In this document: positions 47,014-56,904 of the stretch, piece after piece
How the letters are laid out: the number at the start of each line of letters is the position of its first letter
Numbering within the stretch: position 1 is the first letter of the stretch
Assembly (NCBI GenBank): GCA_000436795.1
Contig: HF993254.1
Location: forward strand, 15,687 to 79,686
DNA: 64,000 bases
Source of the DNA: Bacteroides sp. CAG:1076
GTDB taxonomy: Bacteria; Bacteroidota; Bacteroidia; Bacteroidales; Bacteroidaceae
Direction: 5' to 3'
Position numbers and translations under genes: made by a program
Notes under the pieces: generated by a model
Database searches by the model: none
Seen by the model: the letters and a program-made list of their open reading frames with translations, nothing else
Told to the model about the DNA's origin: nothing

Positions 47014-49785
47014 TTATTGCATCTTTTCGGCTAAATATTGTCCTGTATATGACGCTCCGCAACGAGCTACTTCTTCCGGAGTACCGCAAACCACGAGGTT
47101 GCCTCCCATATCTCCTCCTTCCGGACCGAGATCGATTACATAGTCAGCACATTTTATGACATCCATGTTGTGTTCGATGATGACAACAGTATGTCCGCGT
47201 GCAATCAATGAATCGAAAGCTTTCAGTAATTTCTTGATATCGTGGAAATGGAGGCCGGTAGTTGGTTCGTCAAATACAAAAATAGTGGGTTGCGATTTTT
47301 CTATACTCAGAAAATAAGCCAGTTTTACGCGCTGGTTTTCTCCTCCCGAAAGTGTAGAGGAAGATTGTCCCAGTTTGATGTATCCTAATCCGACTTCCTG
47401 CAAAGGCAAAAGCTTTTTCACAATTTTTTTCTGTCCGTGTTCATCGAAAAATTCAATGGCCTGGTTGACTGTCATTTCAAGTATGTCGTAGATATTCTGC
47501 CCTTCATAGCGTACTTCCAACGTATCGCTCTTGAAACGTTTGCCGTGACACGACTCACATTCCAGCACCAGATCGGCCATGAACTGCATTTCTACCGTGA
47601 CGGTTCCTTCTCCCTTACATTCTTCACATCGCCCTCCTTCGGTATTGAAAGAAAAGTATCCTGCCGAATAGCCCATTTGTTTAGATAAGGGTTGGTCAGC
47701 AAACAGTTTTCTTATTTCATCGTATGCTTTGATGTAAGTGACAGGATTGCTGCGCGACGATTTACCTATCGGATTCTGATCGACGAACTCTATGTCTTTT
47801 ACCATCTGGATATCACCTTCCAGGGATACAAATTCACCCGGACGGTCACTACTTTCGCTGTATTCCCGTTTTAAGGCCTTGTAGAAAATATCACGTACCA
47901 AAGTACTTTTTCCCGAGCCGCTCACTCCGGTTACAACTGTCATTACGTTGAGCGGAAAACGTACATCAATACCTTTCAGGTTGTTTTCTCTTGCACCTTT
48001 TATTTCTATGTAGTTATTCCACGACCGGTGGGTCTGCGGACGTTCGATGGTTTCTTCTCCAAGCAGATATTTTACCGTATAACTGTTACTTCCGGGTTTC
48101 AGGTCTTTCATATCTCCCTGATAGACGATTTCTCCTCCCAGTCGGCCGGCCTTAGGACCTATGTCAATAATATAATCGGCAGCACGGATGATTTCTTCAT
48201 CATGTTCTACTACAACAACCGTATTGCCCAGCTGTTGCAATTGGCGAAGTACCTTGATAAGCTTGTCCGTATCACGGCTGTGCAGACCAATGCTCGGTTC
48301 ATCCAATATGTAAAGAGAGCCTACCAGACTGCTTCCTAACGATGTGGCAAGATTGATACGCTGACTTTCACCACCCGAAAGCGAGTTGCTGAGTCGGTTT
48401 AAAGTCAGATATCCCAGTCCTACGTCGAGCAGGAAAGTAAGTCGGTTGTTTATTTCGTTCAGCAGACGCTGAGCTATCAGTTGGTCATGTTCGTCCAATT
48501 GAAGCGTACGGAAGAATTCCTTCAACTGGTAGACTGGCATTTCTACCAGTTCTGCTATGGTGCGTCCTCCTACCTTCACGTAGAGGGCTTCTTTCTTCAA
48601 GCGGCTTCCGTGACATTCGGGGCAAGTAGTCTTACCCCGGTAACGTGCCAGCATTACACGATATTGTATTTTGTATTGATTCTCTTCCAGCATTTTGAAG
48701 AATGAATCAATACATACCTTATCGCGTGGTCCGTGCCAGAGATAATCTTTCTGTTCCTGGGTCAGATTATAATAAGGTTCAAAAATAGGGAAATCATGAG
48801 CAGGAGCTTCGCGCAAGAATTCGGTGAGCCATTCACTCATCTTTTCGCCTCGCCAGCACATGACGGCACCGTCGTATACACTCAGGGCACGGTTGGGAAC
48901 TACAAGATGTTCATCGATACCGATAATCTTTCCGAATCCTTCGCAGGTAGGACATGCACCGATAGGAGAGTTGAATGAAAACATTTGGTCGCTGGGCTCT
49001 TCGAACTTCATTCCGTCAGCTTCAAATTTGGTACTGAATGAATGCAGTTTGGTTGTGCCGTCGGGCAGATAAAACCGTAACATACAAGCTCCGTCTCCTT
49101 CGTACATAGCCGTTTCGGCAGAGTCGGTCAGGCGGCTGACAGCATCTTTGGTGTCATCACAACTCATGCGGTCGACCAGCAGATATACAGTATCGTCAGG
49201 GTTGTACTGATATTCTTCCATACGTACCATTTCACCGTTTACTTCCAGACGGGTAAAACCTTGTTTCATGTCCATGTCTATCTGTTCGGCTTCATTGCGT
49301 CCCTCGCGAGGGATAATAGGTGTCAGTACCGTGTAGCGTGTACCTTTGGGGTATGAAAGCATACAGTTTACAATATCTTCCGGACTGTCTTTCTTTACAA
49401 GTTGTCCGCTTACGGGAGAATAAGTCTTGCCGATACGTGCAAAAAGCAGGCGGAGATATTCATATATTTCCGTCGATGTCCCTACAGTGGAACGCGGATT
49501 CCGGCTGATTACTTTCTGTTCGATAGCAATTGCAGGCGGAATACCTTTGATAAAGTCACATTCAGGTTTGCTCATTCGTCCCAAGAACTGGCGTGCATAC
49601 GATGAAAGACTCTCCACATAGCGGCGTTGTCCTTCGGCATACAAGGTATCGAAAGCCAGTGAGGATTTTCCCGATCCCGATAATCCGGTGATAACAACTA
49701 ACTTATTACGAGGTATATCGACATCGATATTCTTCAGGTTATTCACCTTTGCGCCTTTTATAGATATGTATTTGCTGTCAGACAT
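47014..49785 (-). CDS. uvrA: Excinuclease ABC subunit A
   Basis: The 923-residue protein has two ABC ATPase halves. N-terminal Walker A is [20 protein letters not shown] (~32-50), and the second is [16 protein letters not shown]. Both LSGGE signature motifs are present, as are the zinc-finger CxxC pairs ([34 protein letters not shown]). It recognises bulky DNA lesions with UvrB in nucleotide excision repair. Length is normal (E. coli 940). A -7 element lies 27 bp upstream of the start. Confidence 0.98.
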   Translation of the reverse strand: MSDSKYISIKGAKVNNLKNIDVDIPRNKLVVITGLSGSGKSSLAFDTLYAEGQRRYVESLSSYARQFLGRMSKPECDFIKGIPPAIAIEQKVISRNPRSTVGTSTEIYEYLRLLFARIGKTYSPVSGQLVKKDSPEDIVNCMLSYPKGTRYTVLTPIIPREGRNEAEQIDMDMKQGFTRLEVNGEMVRMEEYQYNPDDTVYLLVDRMSCDDTKDAVSRLTDSAETAMYEGDGACMLRFYLPDGTTKLHSFSTKFEADGMKFEEPSDQMFSFNSPIGACPTCEGFGKIIGIDEHLVVPNRALSVYDGAVMCWRGEKMSEWLTEFLREAPAHDFPIFEPYYNLTQEQKDYLWHGPRDKVCIDSFFKMLEENQYKIQYRVMLARYRGKTTCPECHGSRLKKEALYVKVGGRTIAELVEMPVYQLKEFFRTLQLDEHDQLIAQRLLNEINNRLTFLLDVGLGYLTLNRLSNSLSGGESQRINLATSLGSSLVGSLYILDEPSIGLHSRDTDKLIKVLRQLQQLGNTVVVVEHDEEIIRAADYIIDIGPKAGRLGGEIVYQGDMKDLKPGSNSYTVKYLLGEETIERPQTHRSWNNYIEIKGARENNLKGIDVRFPLNVMTVVTGVSGSGKSTLVRDIFYKALKREYSESSDRPGEFVSLEGDIQMVKDIEFVDQNPIGKSSRSNPVTYIKAYDEIRKLFADQPLSKQMGYSAGYFSFNTEGGRCEECKGEGTVTVEMQFMADLVLECESCHGKRFKSDTLEVRYEGQNIYDILEMTVNQAIEFFDEHGQKKIVKKLLPLQEVGLGYIKLGQSSSTLSGGENQRVKLAYFLSIEKSQPTIFVFDEPTTGLHFHDIKKLLKAFDSLIARGHTVVIIEHNMDVIKCADYVIDLGPEGGDMGGNLVVCGTPEEVARCGASYTGQYLAEKMQ

Positions 49786-49811
49786 GCTTAGAATCGTTTA
49801 GTTTCAATAGG

Positions 49812-49819
49812 CAAAGATA
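49812..49819 (-). promoter_or_regulatory. uvrA promoter -7 element
   Basis: On the minus strand TATCTTTG matches TAnnTTTG, 27 bp before the ATG at 49785. Confidence 0.6.
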
Positions 49820-49987
49820 GTGATATATTTTAAAGAAGTTTTCATTCTTTACCGGCAAAATTAGCTGGATATATATCTCTTTAACAGTATTATCGCAACA
49901 AAACGCAGTCTTTTCTGCATGCTTTTCTATATCGATATTCTTTTGTAACGATTAAGCAAAAAGAAAGTTCGTGATTATTTTTTTCGT

Positions 49988-49995
49988 TATCTTTG
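49988..49995 (+). promoter_or_regulatory. Promoter -7 element of the GHL10-like gene
   Basis: TATCTTTG lies 28 bp before the ATG at 50023. Confidence 0.6.
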
Positions 49996-50022
49996 CCCTC
50001 TCGATAATAATGAATAAAAAAT

Positions 50023-51522
50023 ATGAAATCAAAAGTTTTATTGGTTTGCCTGGCAATGCTTTTACTGATTGCCGGAAGCGTTGAGGCGCAAACTTATCCG
50101 AAGCGTGAATTTCGCGGTGCATGGATACAATGTGTGAATGGGCAGTTTCAAGGTATGCCGACAGAGCAGATGAAAGCTACCCTGATCAGACAGTTAGACA
50201 ATCTGAAAGGTGCTGGCATCAATGCCATAATATTTCAGGTTCGTGCCGAGTGTGATGCCCTTTATGCATCGACTTATGAACCGTGGAGCCGGTTTCTCAC
50301 AGGATTACAAGGTAAAGCACCTCAGCCGGGATGGGATCCTCTCCAGTTTATGGTAGAAGAATGTCATAAACGCGGAATGGAACTTCATGCGTGGATCAAT
50401 CCTTATCGGGCTCAGACAAAGGGAACTACAGCCTTGTCGCCCATGCACCCTTATAATAAATATCCAAGACTTTTTGTACGCTACGGCGGACAGTTGTATT
50501 TCGATCCGGGCTATCCTGAATCGAGAGCCTATATCTGTAAAATAGTACGCGATATAGTTTCTCGTTATGACATAGATGCCATTCACATGGATGACTATTT
50601 CTATCCTTATCCGATTCCAGGAGAGGAGTTCCCCGATAACGTCAGTTTTGCTGCTTACGGACGTGGATTTACCAGCAAGGCCGACTGGAGAAGAGATAAT
50701 GTAAACGTATTGATAAAGGAGATACACGAAACCGTACGCAGTTGTAAGCCTTGGGTTAAATTTGGAGTTTCACCTTTTGGTATATACCGCAATAAGCGGT
50801 CTAATCCGAATGGTAGTGATACGAACGGACTTCAGAACTATGATGATTTGTATGCCGATGTCTTGCTTTGGGTAAACAATGGTTGGGTGGACTATAACAT
50901 TCCTCAAATTTATTGGGAAATCGGACATCCGGCTGCTGATTATGAAAAGCTGGTTCGCTGGTGGGCACGTAATTCTGCTGCACGTCCTTTGTTCATCGGA
51001 CAGGATGTGATACGAACGGTGTCGAAAGCCGACCCAAAGAATCCTGCACAAAACCAGATGCCGGCTAAGTATAAATTGCAGCGTATGTTTCCTACGATAC
51101 AAGGTAGTTGTCAGTGGTACGCTGCAGCTGTTGTAGAAAACAGAGGGAACTATCGTAACATGCTGGTAAATGTCTATCACAAATATCCCGCATTACTTCC
51201 TACATCTCCCTTTATCGATGATAAAGCTCCCGGCAAGGTGAAGAAACTGAAGCCTGTGTGGACAGCCGATGGTTATATTCTTTTCTGGACGGCTCCAAAA
51301 GCGAAGGACGAAATGGATAAGGCTGTACAATATGTGGTATATCGGTTTGCAAATAAGGAGAAGGTAAATTTGAATGATCCTTCTCATATAGTGGCAGTCA
51401 CTAATGATACTTTTTATAAACTTCCATATGAAGATGGAAAAACGAAATACAGTTATGTGGTAACAGCGCTCGACCGTTTGCATAACGAATCGAAATCCGT
51501 CAAGAAAAAAGTTAAATTATAA
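50023..51522 (+). CDS. Glycoside hydrolase-like (GHL10/DUF187-type) secreted protein
   Basis: The 499-residue protein has a signal peptide (ending SVEAQ) and a TIM-barrel domain (~30-390). It carries the GHL10 landmarks FRGAWIQCVNGQF, GINAIIFQVRAECDALY, HAWINPYRA, DIDAIHMDDYFYPYP, KFGVSPFGIYRN and DYNIPQIYWEIGHPAADY. A C-terminal fibronectin type III-like region (~405-499) follows. Members of this group, such as YngK relatives, are thought to act on cell-wall or surface glycans, but the substrate is not established. It is monocistronic. Confidence 0.85.
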   Translation: MKSKVLLVCLAMLLLIAGSVEAQTYPKREFRGAWIQCVNGQFQGMPTEQMKATLIRQLDNLKGAGINAIIFQVRAECDALYASTYEPWSRFLTGLQGKAPQPGWDPLQFMVEECHKRGMELHAWINPYRAQTKGTTALSPMHPYNKYPRLFVRYGGQLYFDPGYPESRAYICKIVRDIVSRYDIDAIHMDDYFYPYPIPGEEFPDNVSFAAYGRGFTSKADWRRDNVNVLIKEIHETVRSCKPWVKFGVSPFGIYRNKRSNPNGSDTNGLQNYDDLYADVLLWVNNGWVDYNIPQIYWEIGHPAADYEKLVRWWARNSAARPLFIGQDVIRTVSKADPKNPAQNQMPAKYKLQRMFPTIQGSCQWYAAAVVENRGNYRNMLVNVYHKYPALLPTSPFIDDKAPGKVKKLKPVWTADGYILFWTAPKAKDEMDKAVQYVVYRFANKEKVNLNDPSHIVAVTNDTFYKLPYEDGKTKYSYVVTALDRLHNESKSVKKKVKL

Positions 51523-51538
51523 AATATCTTTGTTTCTG

Positions 51539-51571
51539 AATCCCGTTCATCTTTTGGACGGGATTTTTTTG
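51539..51571 (+). terminator. Terminator of the GHL10-like gene
   Basis: AATCCCGTTC and GGACGGGATT pair around a 6-7 nt loop and are followed by TTTTTG. Confidence 0.85.
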
Positions 51572-51613
51572 TTATAGGTAGAGCCATTTTTTTATTAATT
51601 CTTTCTGCTTGAG

Positions 51614-51644
51614 TTTGTTATTCTGTAAGATTTGTTTAACTTTG
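51614..51644 (+). promoter_or_regulatory. Strong consensus promoter of the 51761 barrel gene
   Basis: TTTG (51614-51617), a 19-bp spacer and TAACTTTG (51637-51644) match the Bacteroidota consensus fully. The leader is about 108 nt. Confidence 0.75.
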
Positions 51645-51667
51645 CTAAAGAACACAAAACAAACAGG

Positions 51668-51733
51668 AGTGTGCCTTGGTAAAGAAGGCAGTCCCTACAC
51701 TTCGAAAAACAAATCCCAAGATTCTTTGGGGGA
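51668..51733 (+). other. Structured 5' leader of the 51761 barrel gene
   Basis: Hairpin 1 pairs AGTGTGCCTT (51668-51677) with AAGGC (51685-51689) and ACACT (51697-51701) across an internal bulge. Hairpin 2 pairs TCCCAAG (51714-51720) with CTTTGGG (51724-51730). The long leader with two stems may control translation or stability, or bind a small RNA; I recognise no known riboswitch. Confidence 0.45.
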
Positions 51734-51760
51734 CAAGAACCTTAAAAAACAATAAGCGCT

Positions 51761-52369
51761 ATGAAGAAGTTATTATTAACCGTTGTATTGGGATTATGTA
51801 CACTGGCAGGCTTTTCTCAGGCAAGATTTGACGTGCATGCCGGTATGTCTATGGCAAACATCACCAATAGTGATGCAGACATGAAGATTGGCTATTCAGT
51901 AGGAGTAGGAATGGATTATGCTATTACAGATATGTGGGCTTTCCAGACCGGATTGAATTTTACGAGCAAGGGCTGTAAGGAATCGGAAGACGGAGCTACT
52001 GCGAAGTTTAATCCCGTTTATCTGGATATACCTTTGCTTGCAGCTGTGAAACTTCCTATCAGTGAAGGAAATACTTTCGTTATCAATGCCGGTCCGTATG
52101 TAGGCTTTGGCTTGGGGGGAAAAATAACGGTTGAACAAGGGGGAGCTGAAGTAGGAGCTAAGTTGTTTAAGAAAGTGGATGGAGCCGATGAGGCTATGAT
52201 GAACCGCTGTGCAGTAGGTTTGCAGTACGGAGTAGGCTTTGAGTTGGGATATAGATATTTATTGAATCTGACAGGCCAGTATGGATTTACCAATATGATA
52301 AAGGAAAGCTGGGCTCATGAAAGCAATAAGAATCTGGCTTTCTTGATTACTGTAGGTTATCGTTTCTGA
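51761..52369 (+). CDS. Outer-membrane beta-barrel protein (porin family)
   Basis: The 202-residue protein (signal peptide ending AGFSQ) has the small-barrel pattern: ARFDVHAGMSMANIT, IGYSVGVGMDYAITDMWAFQTGLNFTSKG, VKLPISEGNTFVINAGPYVGFGLGG, GLQYGVGFELGYRYLLN, and a last strand AFLITVGYRF ending in Phe. This fits the OMP_b-brl_2 group found widely in Bacteroidota. Function is unknown. A full-consensus promoter and long structured leader suggest high, regulated expression. Confidence 0.82.
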   Translation: MKKLLLTVVLGLCTLAGFSQARFDVHAGMSMANITNSDADMKIGYSVGVGMDYAITDMWAFQTGLNFTSKGCKESEDGATAKFNPVYLDIPLLAAVKLPISEGNTFVINAGPYVGFGLGGKITVEQGGAEVGAKLFKKVDGADEAMMNRCAVGLQYGVGFELGYRYLLNLTGQYGFTNMIKESWAHESNKNLAFLITVGYRF

Positions 52370-52405
52370 TAAAACCGGATATTGGTCTTACTTAAAATAA
52401 AGAAT

Positions 52406-52450
52406 AAAGCCGTTTCAGTCGTATTTATCTTGAAGACTGAAACGGCTTTT
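52406..52450. terminator. Bidirectional terminator
   Basis: A perfect 15-bp stem, AAAGCCGTTTCAGTC (52406-52420) and GACTGAAACGGCTTT (52434-52448), has an A-rich left and T-rich right flank. It serves the barrel gene and the convergent TPR gene. Confidence 0.85.
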
Positions 52451-52459
52451 TTATGTAAT

Positions 52460-53410
52460 TTAATATATGCCTGGAGCAGCGTTCTGCTTAAAGTTGTCGT
52501 AATTTCCTGTAATCTGCTTTTCGTTTTCAGGATTCAGTTCGATTGCTTTTTTCATATCTTCCACCGAACCGTCCTTATCTCCTTTCAGCAGGCGGATACG
52601 TCCTCTTTCCTGATAGAAGACAGCATTCTGAGGCATCAGTTCTGTTGCTTCGGTATACAGTTCGACAGCCTTGTCGAATTCCTTCTGTTCAGCCAGCATT
52701 TCTCCTTTCAGCAAGTAAGCCTTTTCATTGAACGGGTTGATTTCCAGTACCTGATCGAAGCATGTATAGGCTTCCTGAGTTTCACCGAGTGCCGCATGTA
52801 TCTTTCCTTTCAGCAAGAGAGCATCTTCTTCTTCGGGAGCAATGGAAAGAACTTTTTCCAGATCGCCCATGGCATCTTTAGCCTGACGCATGTCCCACAA
52901 GACCTCGGCACGGAGGAGATAGGCAGCGGCATATTCTTCGTTCTGGGCAATAGCCTTAGTCAGCATGACGATAGCTTGCAAGTCGTTCTTCATGCCACGT
53001 GCAGCCTTGGCTGCCAGGTAGTAGGCAAGGGCATTGGTTTCGTCAAGCTTGATGGCTTTCTGACAAGCGTCGTCCATGCTTTCGTAATCTTCCTGCATGT
53101 AGCAGATGCTGGCCAGCGACAGCAGACCTTTTACGTTTTCGGGAGTCTTATCAATCAGGCGGTCGAGAGTGATGCGTGCATCGTCGGTACGTCCCGCTTC
53201 CACGTAAGCATTAGCAAGCAGTTGTAATGTTTCCGGCTCATCGTTCAGCTCTATGGCTTGTTCGAAACATTTTATGGCATAAGCCAGCTGATGCATGTTG
53301 TGTGCGCGTATGCCGTCGTATTTCAGGATTTCGAAATTTTTCTTTTCCTGTTTAGCTTGTTGGTCTTCGCTCGGTTTGCTTCCTCCGAATAAGGATGATA
53401 ATAAGCCCAT
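52460..53410 (-). CDS. Tetratricopeptide repeat protein
   Basis: The 316-residue cytosolic protein has no signal peptide. From residue ~35 it consists of about seven TPR units with the usual W/L-G-Y-A-F-A-P spacing, for example HQLAYAIKCFEQAIELNDEP, AYTCFDQVLEINPFNEKAY, EFDKAVELYTEATELMPQNA and DGSVEDMKKAIELNPEN. It would be a scaffold for protein-protein contacts; the partner cannot be told from context. It has its own promoter and shares a terminator with the barrel gene. Confidence 0.88.
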   Translation of the reverse strand: MGLLSSLFGGSKPSEDQQAKQEKKNFEILKYDGIRAHNMHQLAYAIKCFEQAIELNDEPETLQLLANAYVEAGRTDDARITLDRLIDKTPENVKGLLSLASICYMQEDYESMDDACQKAIKLDETNALAYYLAAKAARGMKNDLQAIVMLTKAIAQNEEYAAAYLLRAEVLWDMRQAKDAMGDLEKVLSIAPEEEDALLLKGKIHAALGETQEAYTCFDQVLEINPFNEKAYLLKGEMLAEQKEFDKAVELYTEATELMPQNAVFYQERGRIRLLKGDKDGSVEDMKKAIELNPENEKQITGNYDNFKQNAAPGIY

Positions 53411-53438
53411 AATTTTATCTTTTTATGTTAATGTGTTG

Positions 53439-53446
53439 CAAAGATA
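53439..53446 (-). promoter_or_regulatory. Promoter -7 element of the TPR gene
   Basis: On the minus strand TATCTTTG lies 29 bp before the ATG at 53410. Confidence 0.6.
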
Positions 53447-53491
53447 ACGAGAAAATTAACTTAATGAATATGTTTGCTGAAAAGAAATTCG

Positions 53492-53499
53492 TATGTTTG
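53492..53499 (+). promoter_or_regulatory. Promoter -7 element of the 53537 gene
   Basis: TATGTTTG lies 38 bp before the ATG. An identical TATGTTTG at 53469-53476 may be a second, tandem start site. Confidence 0.55.
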
Positions 53500-53536
53500 C
53501 ACGACAATAAAGCTGTGAATTTAAAAAAGATAAATT

Positions 53537-54241
53537 ATGAAAAAGATGCTGTTGGCCATTGTTGCCTTGCTGGCATGCCATACCATGCAGGCACAATATT
53601 TCTGTACAACTAATGGTACAGAATTGCACTACGTAAATTATGATGAGGCAGGACAAAGCCTGTCGAACGAAACGGTTACAGTATATAATGGGGTGAATAA
53701 CGCTTCAGGAGCAAGTGCGCAGTACTTGGCTAAGATTGTAACCAACAAGACAAAGAACAATACCAGCTATACACTTTATAACTGGAGTTACGATGGTAAT
53801 GTAACTACCTGTCAGGAAGACTTGATGTACGGCCCTTATATCAAATCGGATTCTGATCCGGCCAAATATGACTCGAAGGCACGTCAGGCTATGGCAGACG
53901 ATTTGAAGCTGAAAGGGGATAATTCTTTCACGATCAAAAAGCAGGCCAATGCAGGTGAAGCTATTCCTGACCGCTCTTATTCGCTGATTTCAAACATGTT
54001 GAAGAATGAAGTAACTATTTCGGGCGCAGCTTACATGGGAACGGAGCAGGTCAGTACAACTGCCGGTAAGTTCGATTGTATCAAGATTTCATACCTGAAA
54101 CGTACAAAGATTGTGCTGAAATCGGAAACTATCCGTGTGACTGAATGGTATGCCGAAGGTATCGGTCTGGTAAAATCGGAAACTTACAATACCAAAGGCG
54201 AGCCGGATGGCAAGACGATTCTGGTGAAAATTGTAAAATAA
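53537..54241 (+). CDS. Secreted protein of the TapB/DUF3108-like type
   Basis: The 234-residue protein has a signal peptide (ending HTMQAQ). The mature part opens with YFCTTNGTELHYVNYDEAGQ and has the recurring strand pattern of DUF3108-like proteins at the end: VSTTAGKFDCIKISYLKR, ETIRVTEWYAEGIGLVKSETY. The TAGxFxCxK and WYAxGxGLVK motifs are the family landmarks. It is probably a periplasmic beta-sandwich that binds a ligand, but its role is unknown. Confidence 0.7.
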   Translation: MKKMLLAIVALLACHTMQAQYFCTTNGTELHYVNYDEAGQSLSNETVTVYNGVNNASGASAQYLAKIVTNKTKNNTSYTLYNWSYDGNVTTCQEDLMYGPYIKSDSDPAKYDSKARQAMADDLKLKGDNSFTIKKQANAGEAIPDRSYSLISNMLKNEVTISGAAYMGTEQVSTTAGKFDCIKISYLKRTKIVLKSETIRVTEWYAEGIGLVKSETYNTKGEPDGKTILVKIVK

Positions 54242-54277
54242 GCTGATAAACAAACAGGCTGTATGTGCCGGTAACAT

Positions 54278-54307
54278 AAAAATCTCCTACTTTTGTAGGA
54301 GATTTTT
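54278..54307. terminator. Bidirectional terminator
   Basis: AAAAATCTCCTAC and GTAGGAGATTTTT form a perfect stem with a 4-nt loop and flanking A and T runs, between two convergent genes. Confidence 0.88.
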
Positions 54308-54382
54308 TATTTCTAAGTTTCAATCTGTATGTAAGATTTTACTTCTGCAATTCTATTTTGAGGCGACCTCTTTTTTATAATC

Positions 54383-56035
54383 TTAAATCACTTCAATGCC
54401 CTGCTGCCGGCAAAGTTCCAGACTTAAATCCTTCAGTTTGAACTTCTGAATCTTTCCACTTCCCGTCATCGGGAATTCCTTTACAAAGAAAATGTATTTC
54501 GGAATCTTGTAGCGTGCAATCTTTCCTTCACAGAACTCACGGACATCGTATTCGTTCATCGTACATCCTTCGTGCAGGATGATGAAGGCTCCCACCGCCT
54601 CACCGTATTTTTTTGAGGGGACACCTGCCACCTGTACATCCTTTATGCCCGGCATCTGATAGAGAAATTCCTCTATCTCGCGCGGATAGATATTCTCTCC
54701 TCCACGGATAATCATGTCCTTGATACGTCCCGTGATGCGGTAATTACCGTTCTCGTCTTTTACACCCAGGTCGCCCGAGTGCAGGAAGCCGTTCTTGTCT
54801 ATTACTTCGGCAGTAGCTTCCGGATTCTTGTAGTACCCTTTCATGGTATTGTATCCACGGTTGCACATTTCGCCCTGTACGCCTTGTGGACATTCTTCAC
54901 CCGTTTCCGGATCGAGAACCTTTACTTCCGTAAATTCGAAGTCGTGTCCTACCGTAGTGAAGCGTACCTCCTGCGGATCGTCGATGCGGCTGTGCGTCAT
55001 GCCCGGCGAGGCCTCTGTCAGACCATATACGCTGGTTACCTTCATAAACATTTTTTCTTCCACCTGCTTCATCAGCTCTATCGGACAGAGAGATCCTGCC
55101 ATGATACCCGTGCGCAGGCAGGACAGGTCGAACAGGTCGAACATCGGATGGTTCAGTTCGGCAATGAACATGGTCGGTACCCCGTAGAGTGCCGTACAGC
55201 GTTCCTTATGGATGGAAGCGAGCACCAGCAGCGGGTCGAACCGTTCTACCATGACTTCCGTACAGCCGTGCGTCAGGCAGTTCATGGTGGCGAGCACCAC
55301 CCCGAAACAATGGAATAGCGGTACGCAGACACAGAGCTTGTCGTCGGAAGTGAACTTCATGTGCTCTCCTGTCAGGAATCCGTTGTTGGCAATATTATAG
55401 TGGGTAAGCATCACTCCCTTGGGGAAGCCCGTCGTACCCGAAGTATATTGCATGTTTACTGTATCGTGGCAGTTGACTTTTTTCTTTGCCTCGTCGAGTA
55501 CCGTATCGTCGATGTTGTTTCCCAGCAGCAGAATCTCCGCCGTGTTGTACATGCCGCGATACTTTTCCTGACCGATATAGATGACGTTTCGCATGTGCGG
55601 GAAACGCTTGCTTTTCATGTGACCACGCTCGAATGTTTTCAGCTCGGGAAGCATGCGGTACGTCATTTCCACAAAGTTACTGTCCTTTTCTCCGTCGACA
55701 ATACAAAGTGTATGCATGTCCGAGTTCTCGCACAAGTATTCCAGCTCCGCCTGCTTGTAGTTGGTATTGACGGTAACGGCTACCGCACCAATCTTGGCAC
55801 AGGCATAAAGAAACGTCAGCCAGTCGGGGACGTTTCGTGCCCATATTCCTACATGCGTGCCGTGCGTAATACCGATGGCAAGCAATCCCTTTGCCATATT
55901 GTCTACACGGCGGTTGAACTGACTCCACGTAAAACGCAGGTTACGGTCGGAGTATACGATATATTCCTTGTCGGGCGTTTCGGCGGCCCAGTGCTCCAGC
56001 CAGTCGCCCAGTGTTCTTTCCGATAATTGTATCAT
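54383..56035 (-). CDS. AMP-binding acyl-CoA ligase
   Basis: The 550-residue cytosolic protein is a full acyl-CoA synthetase of the ANL superfamily. Motifs in order are [20 protein letters not shown] (P-loop, ~195), [13 protein letters not shown] (A5), [19 protein letters not shown] (A7/A8), [18 protein letters not shown], and the C-terminal catalytic Lys region [14 protein letters not shown]. It activates a fatty or other carboxylic acid with ATP and CoA. It is co-transcribed with the XRE-cupin regulator 14 bp upstream, which probably senses the same acid or its CoA ester. Confidence 0.92.
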   Translation of the reverse strand: MIQLSERTLGDWLEHWAAETPDKEYIVYSDRNLRFTWSQFNRRVDNMAKGLLAIGITHGTHVGIWARNVPDWLTFLYACAKIGAVAVTVNTNYKQAELEYLCENSDMHTLCIVDGEKDSNFVEMTYRMLPELKTFERGHMKSKRFPHMRNVIYIGQEKYRGMYNTAEILLLGNNIDDTVLDEAKKKVNCHDTVNMQYTSGTTGFPKGVMLTHYNIANNGFLTGEHMKFTSDDKLCVCVPLFHCFGVVLATMNCLTHGCTEVMVERFDPLLVLASIHKERCTALYGVPTMFIAELNHPMFDLFDLSCLRTGIMAGSLCPIELMKQVEEKMFMKVTSVYGLTEASPGMTHSRIDDPQEVRFTTVGHDFEFTEVKVLDPETGEECPQGVQGEMCNRGYNTMKGYYKNPEATAEVIDKNGFLHSGDLGVKDENGNYRITGRIKDMIIRGGENIYPREIEEFLYQMPGIKDVQVAGVPSKKYGEAVGAFIILHEGCTMNEYDVREFCEGKIARYKIPKYIFFVKEFPMTGSGKIQKFKLKDLSLELCRQQGIEVI

Positions 56036-56049
56036 ACGCAGTCAGTTTA

Positions 56050-56628
56050 TCAGATGGGAGTATAGATAACGGCCAGGATGCGGGCTTCCTGTCCCTCGAA
56101 CGCATGAACGTGATGCGGTACGATAGAGTCATAGTAAATGGTATCTCCTTCTTCCAGCAGATACGTATACTTGCCATAGTTAATTTCCAGCGTTCCTTTC
56201 AGTACCATGATGAACTCTTCTCCTTCGTGTGCCGAGAGATTGAATTCACTGTTCCCGTCTGCATCGATGTCGACAATGAACGGCTCCATGTGTCGGTCGG
56301 TCTTGCTGCGCGACAGGGCATGATAATGCAGATGCTGCCGGGCGTCGAGTGCATTGTTCGAAAAGCTGATGGTATCGTCAGCTTCTCCGCGCCGGCATAC
56401 TACCGGACCGGCTTCGTCGGGCTGGTCGTCGAGGAAGGTTCCCAGACGTACTCCCAAGGCGCGTGCCAGTTTTACCAGTGGAGCAAGCGACGGAATATCA
56501 ATATTTTCTTCGATGCGGGTTATTTGTTCGATGGCGAGGCCGGTACGGTCTGCCAGTTCATCCAGACTTATTTCTTTGGCCATTCTGAGACCTTTGATCT
56601 TTTCTCCGATAACGTTTGTTCTATCCAT
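56050..56628 (-). CDS. XRE-family regulator with cupin sensor domain
   Basis: The 192-residue protein has an N-terminal helix-turn-helix (~5-60, EKIKGLRMAKEISLDELADRTGLAIEQITRIEE) and a C-terminal cupin (~115-190, EFNLSAHEGEEFIMVLKGTLEI, YYDSIVPHHVHAFEG). This is the PuuR-like layout of small-molecule-sensing repressors. The start at 56628 is chosen because the residues before it are unrelated to the family. It is the first gene of an operon with the acyl-CoA ligase, so it likely regulates that operon. A small hairpin, AAGCCC/GGGCTT (56655-56671), lies in its leader. Confidence 0.88.
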   Translation of the reverse strand: MDRTNVIGEKIKGLRMAKEISLDELADRTGLAIEQITRIEENIDIPSLAPLVKLARALGVRLGTFLDDQPDEAGPVVCRRGEADDTISFSNNALDARQHLHYHALSRSKTDRHMEPFIVDIDADGNSEFNLSAHEGEEFIMVLKGTLEINYGKYTYLLEEGDTIYYDSIVPHHVHAFEGQEARILAVIYTPI

Positions 56629-56691
56629 AGTATAAGCAGTTTTTGTTAATGCGTAAGCCCTTATTGGGCTTTTAATGAATAAGGTCGGTGA

Positions 56692-56699
56692 CAAATATA
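56692..56699 (-). promoter_or_regulatory. Promoter -7 element of the XRE-cupin/acyl-CoA ligase operon
   Basis: On the minus strand TATATTTG lies 64 bp before the ATG at 56628, which gives a leader of about 55 nt containing a small hairpin. Confidence 0.55.
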
Positions 56700-56904
56700 G
56701 TAAAGATTTTATAATACGCACGGTATAGATGTCTAAAAAAGGTTACAGTGCTTTTCCGTTCATATTCAGTTAACTAATATTTTCATAAAAAAACATATAC
56801 GGCAGGCTGGTTGTGAACTAAAGTGAAAGTACCCTTGTTCTGATTTAGACGGTTTGGCCGTTTAAAAGACATTTGAAGTTCTTTCAAACATAAACAGAAA
56901 GAGT

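Noticed and set aside
51668-51733. Known riboswitch class upstream of the 51761 gene
   Set aside because: The two stems do not match any riboswitch core I recognise, and the downstream gene (a barrel protein) gives no metabolite clue. It is kept as an unassigned leader.
52382-53227. A 281-codon open frame on the plus strand
   Set aside because: It is antisense to the TPR gene, whose repeats are clear. The Phe/Cys/Ser-rich translation has no recognisable motif.
55361-56026. A 221-codon plus-strand frame
   Set aside because: It is antisense to the acyl-CoA ligase gene, which has all ANL motifs.
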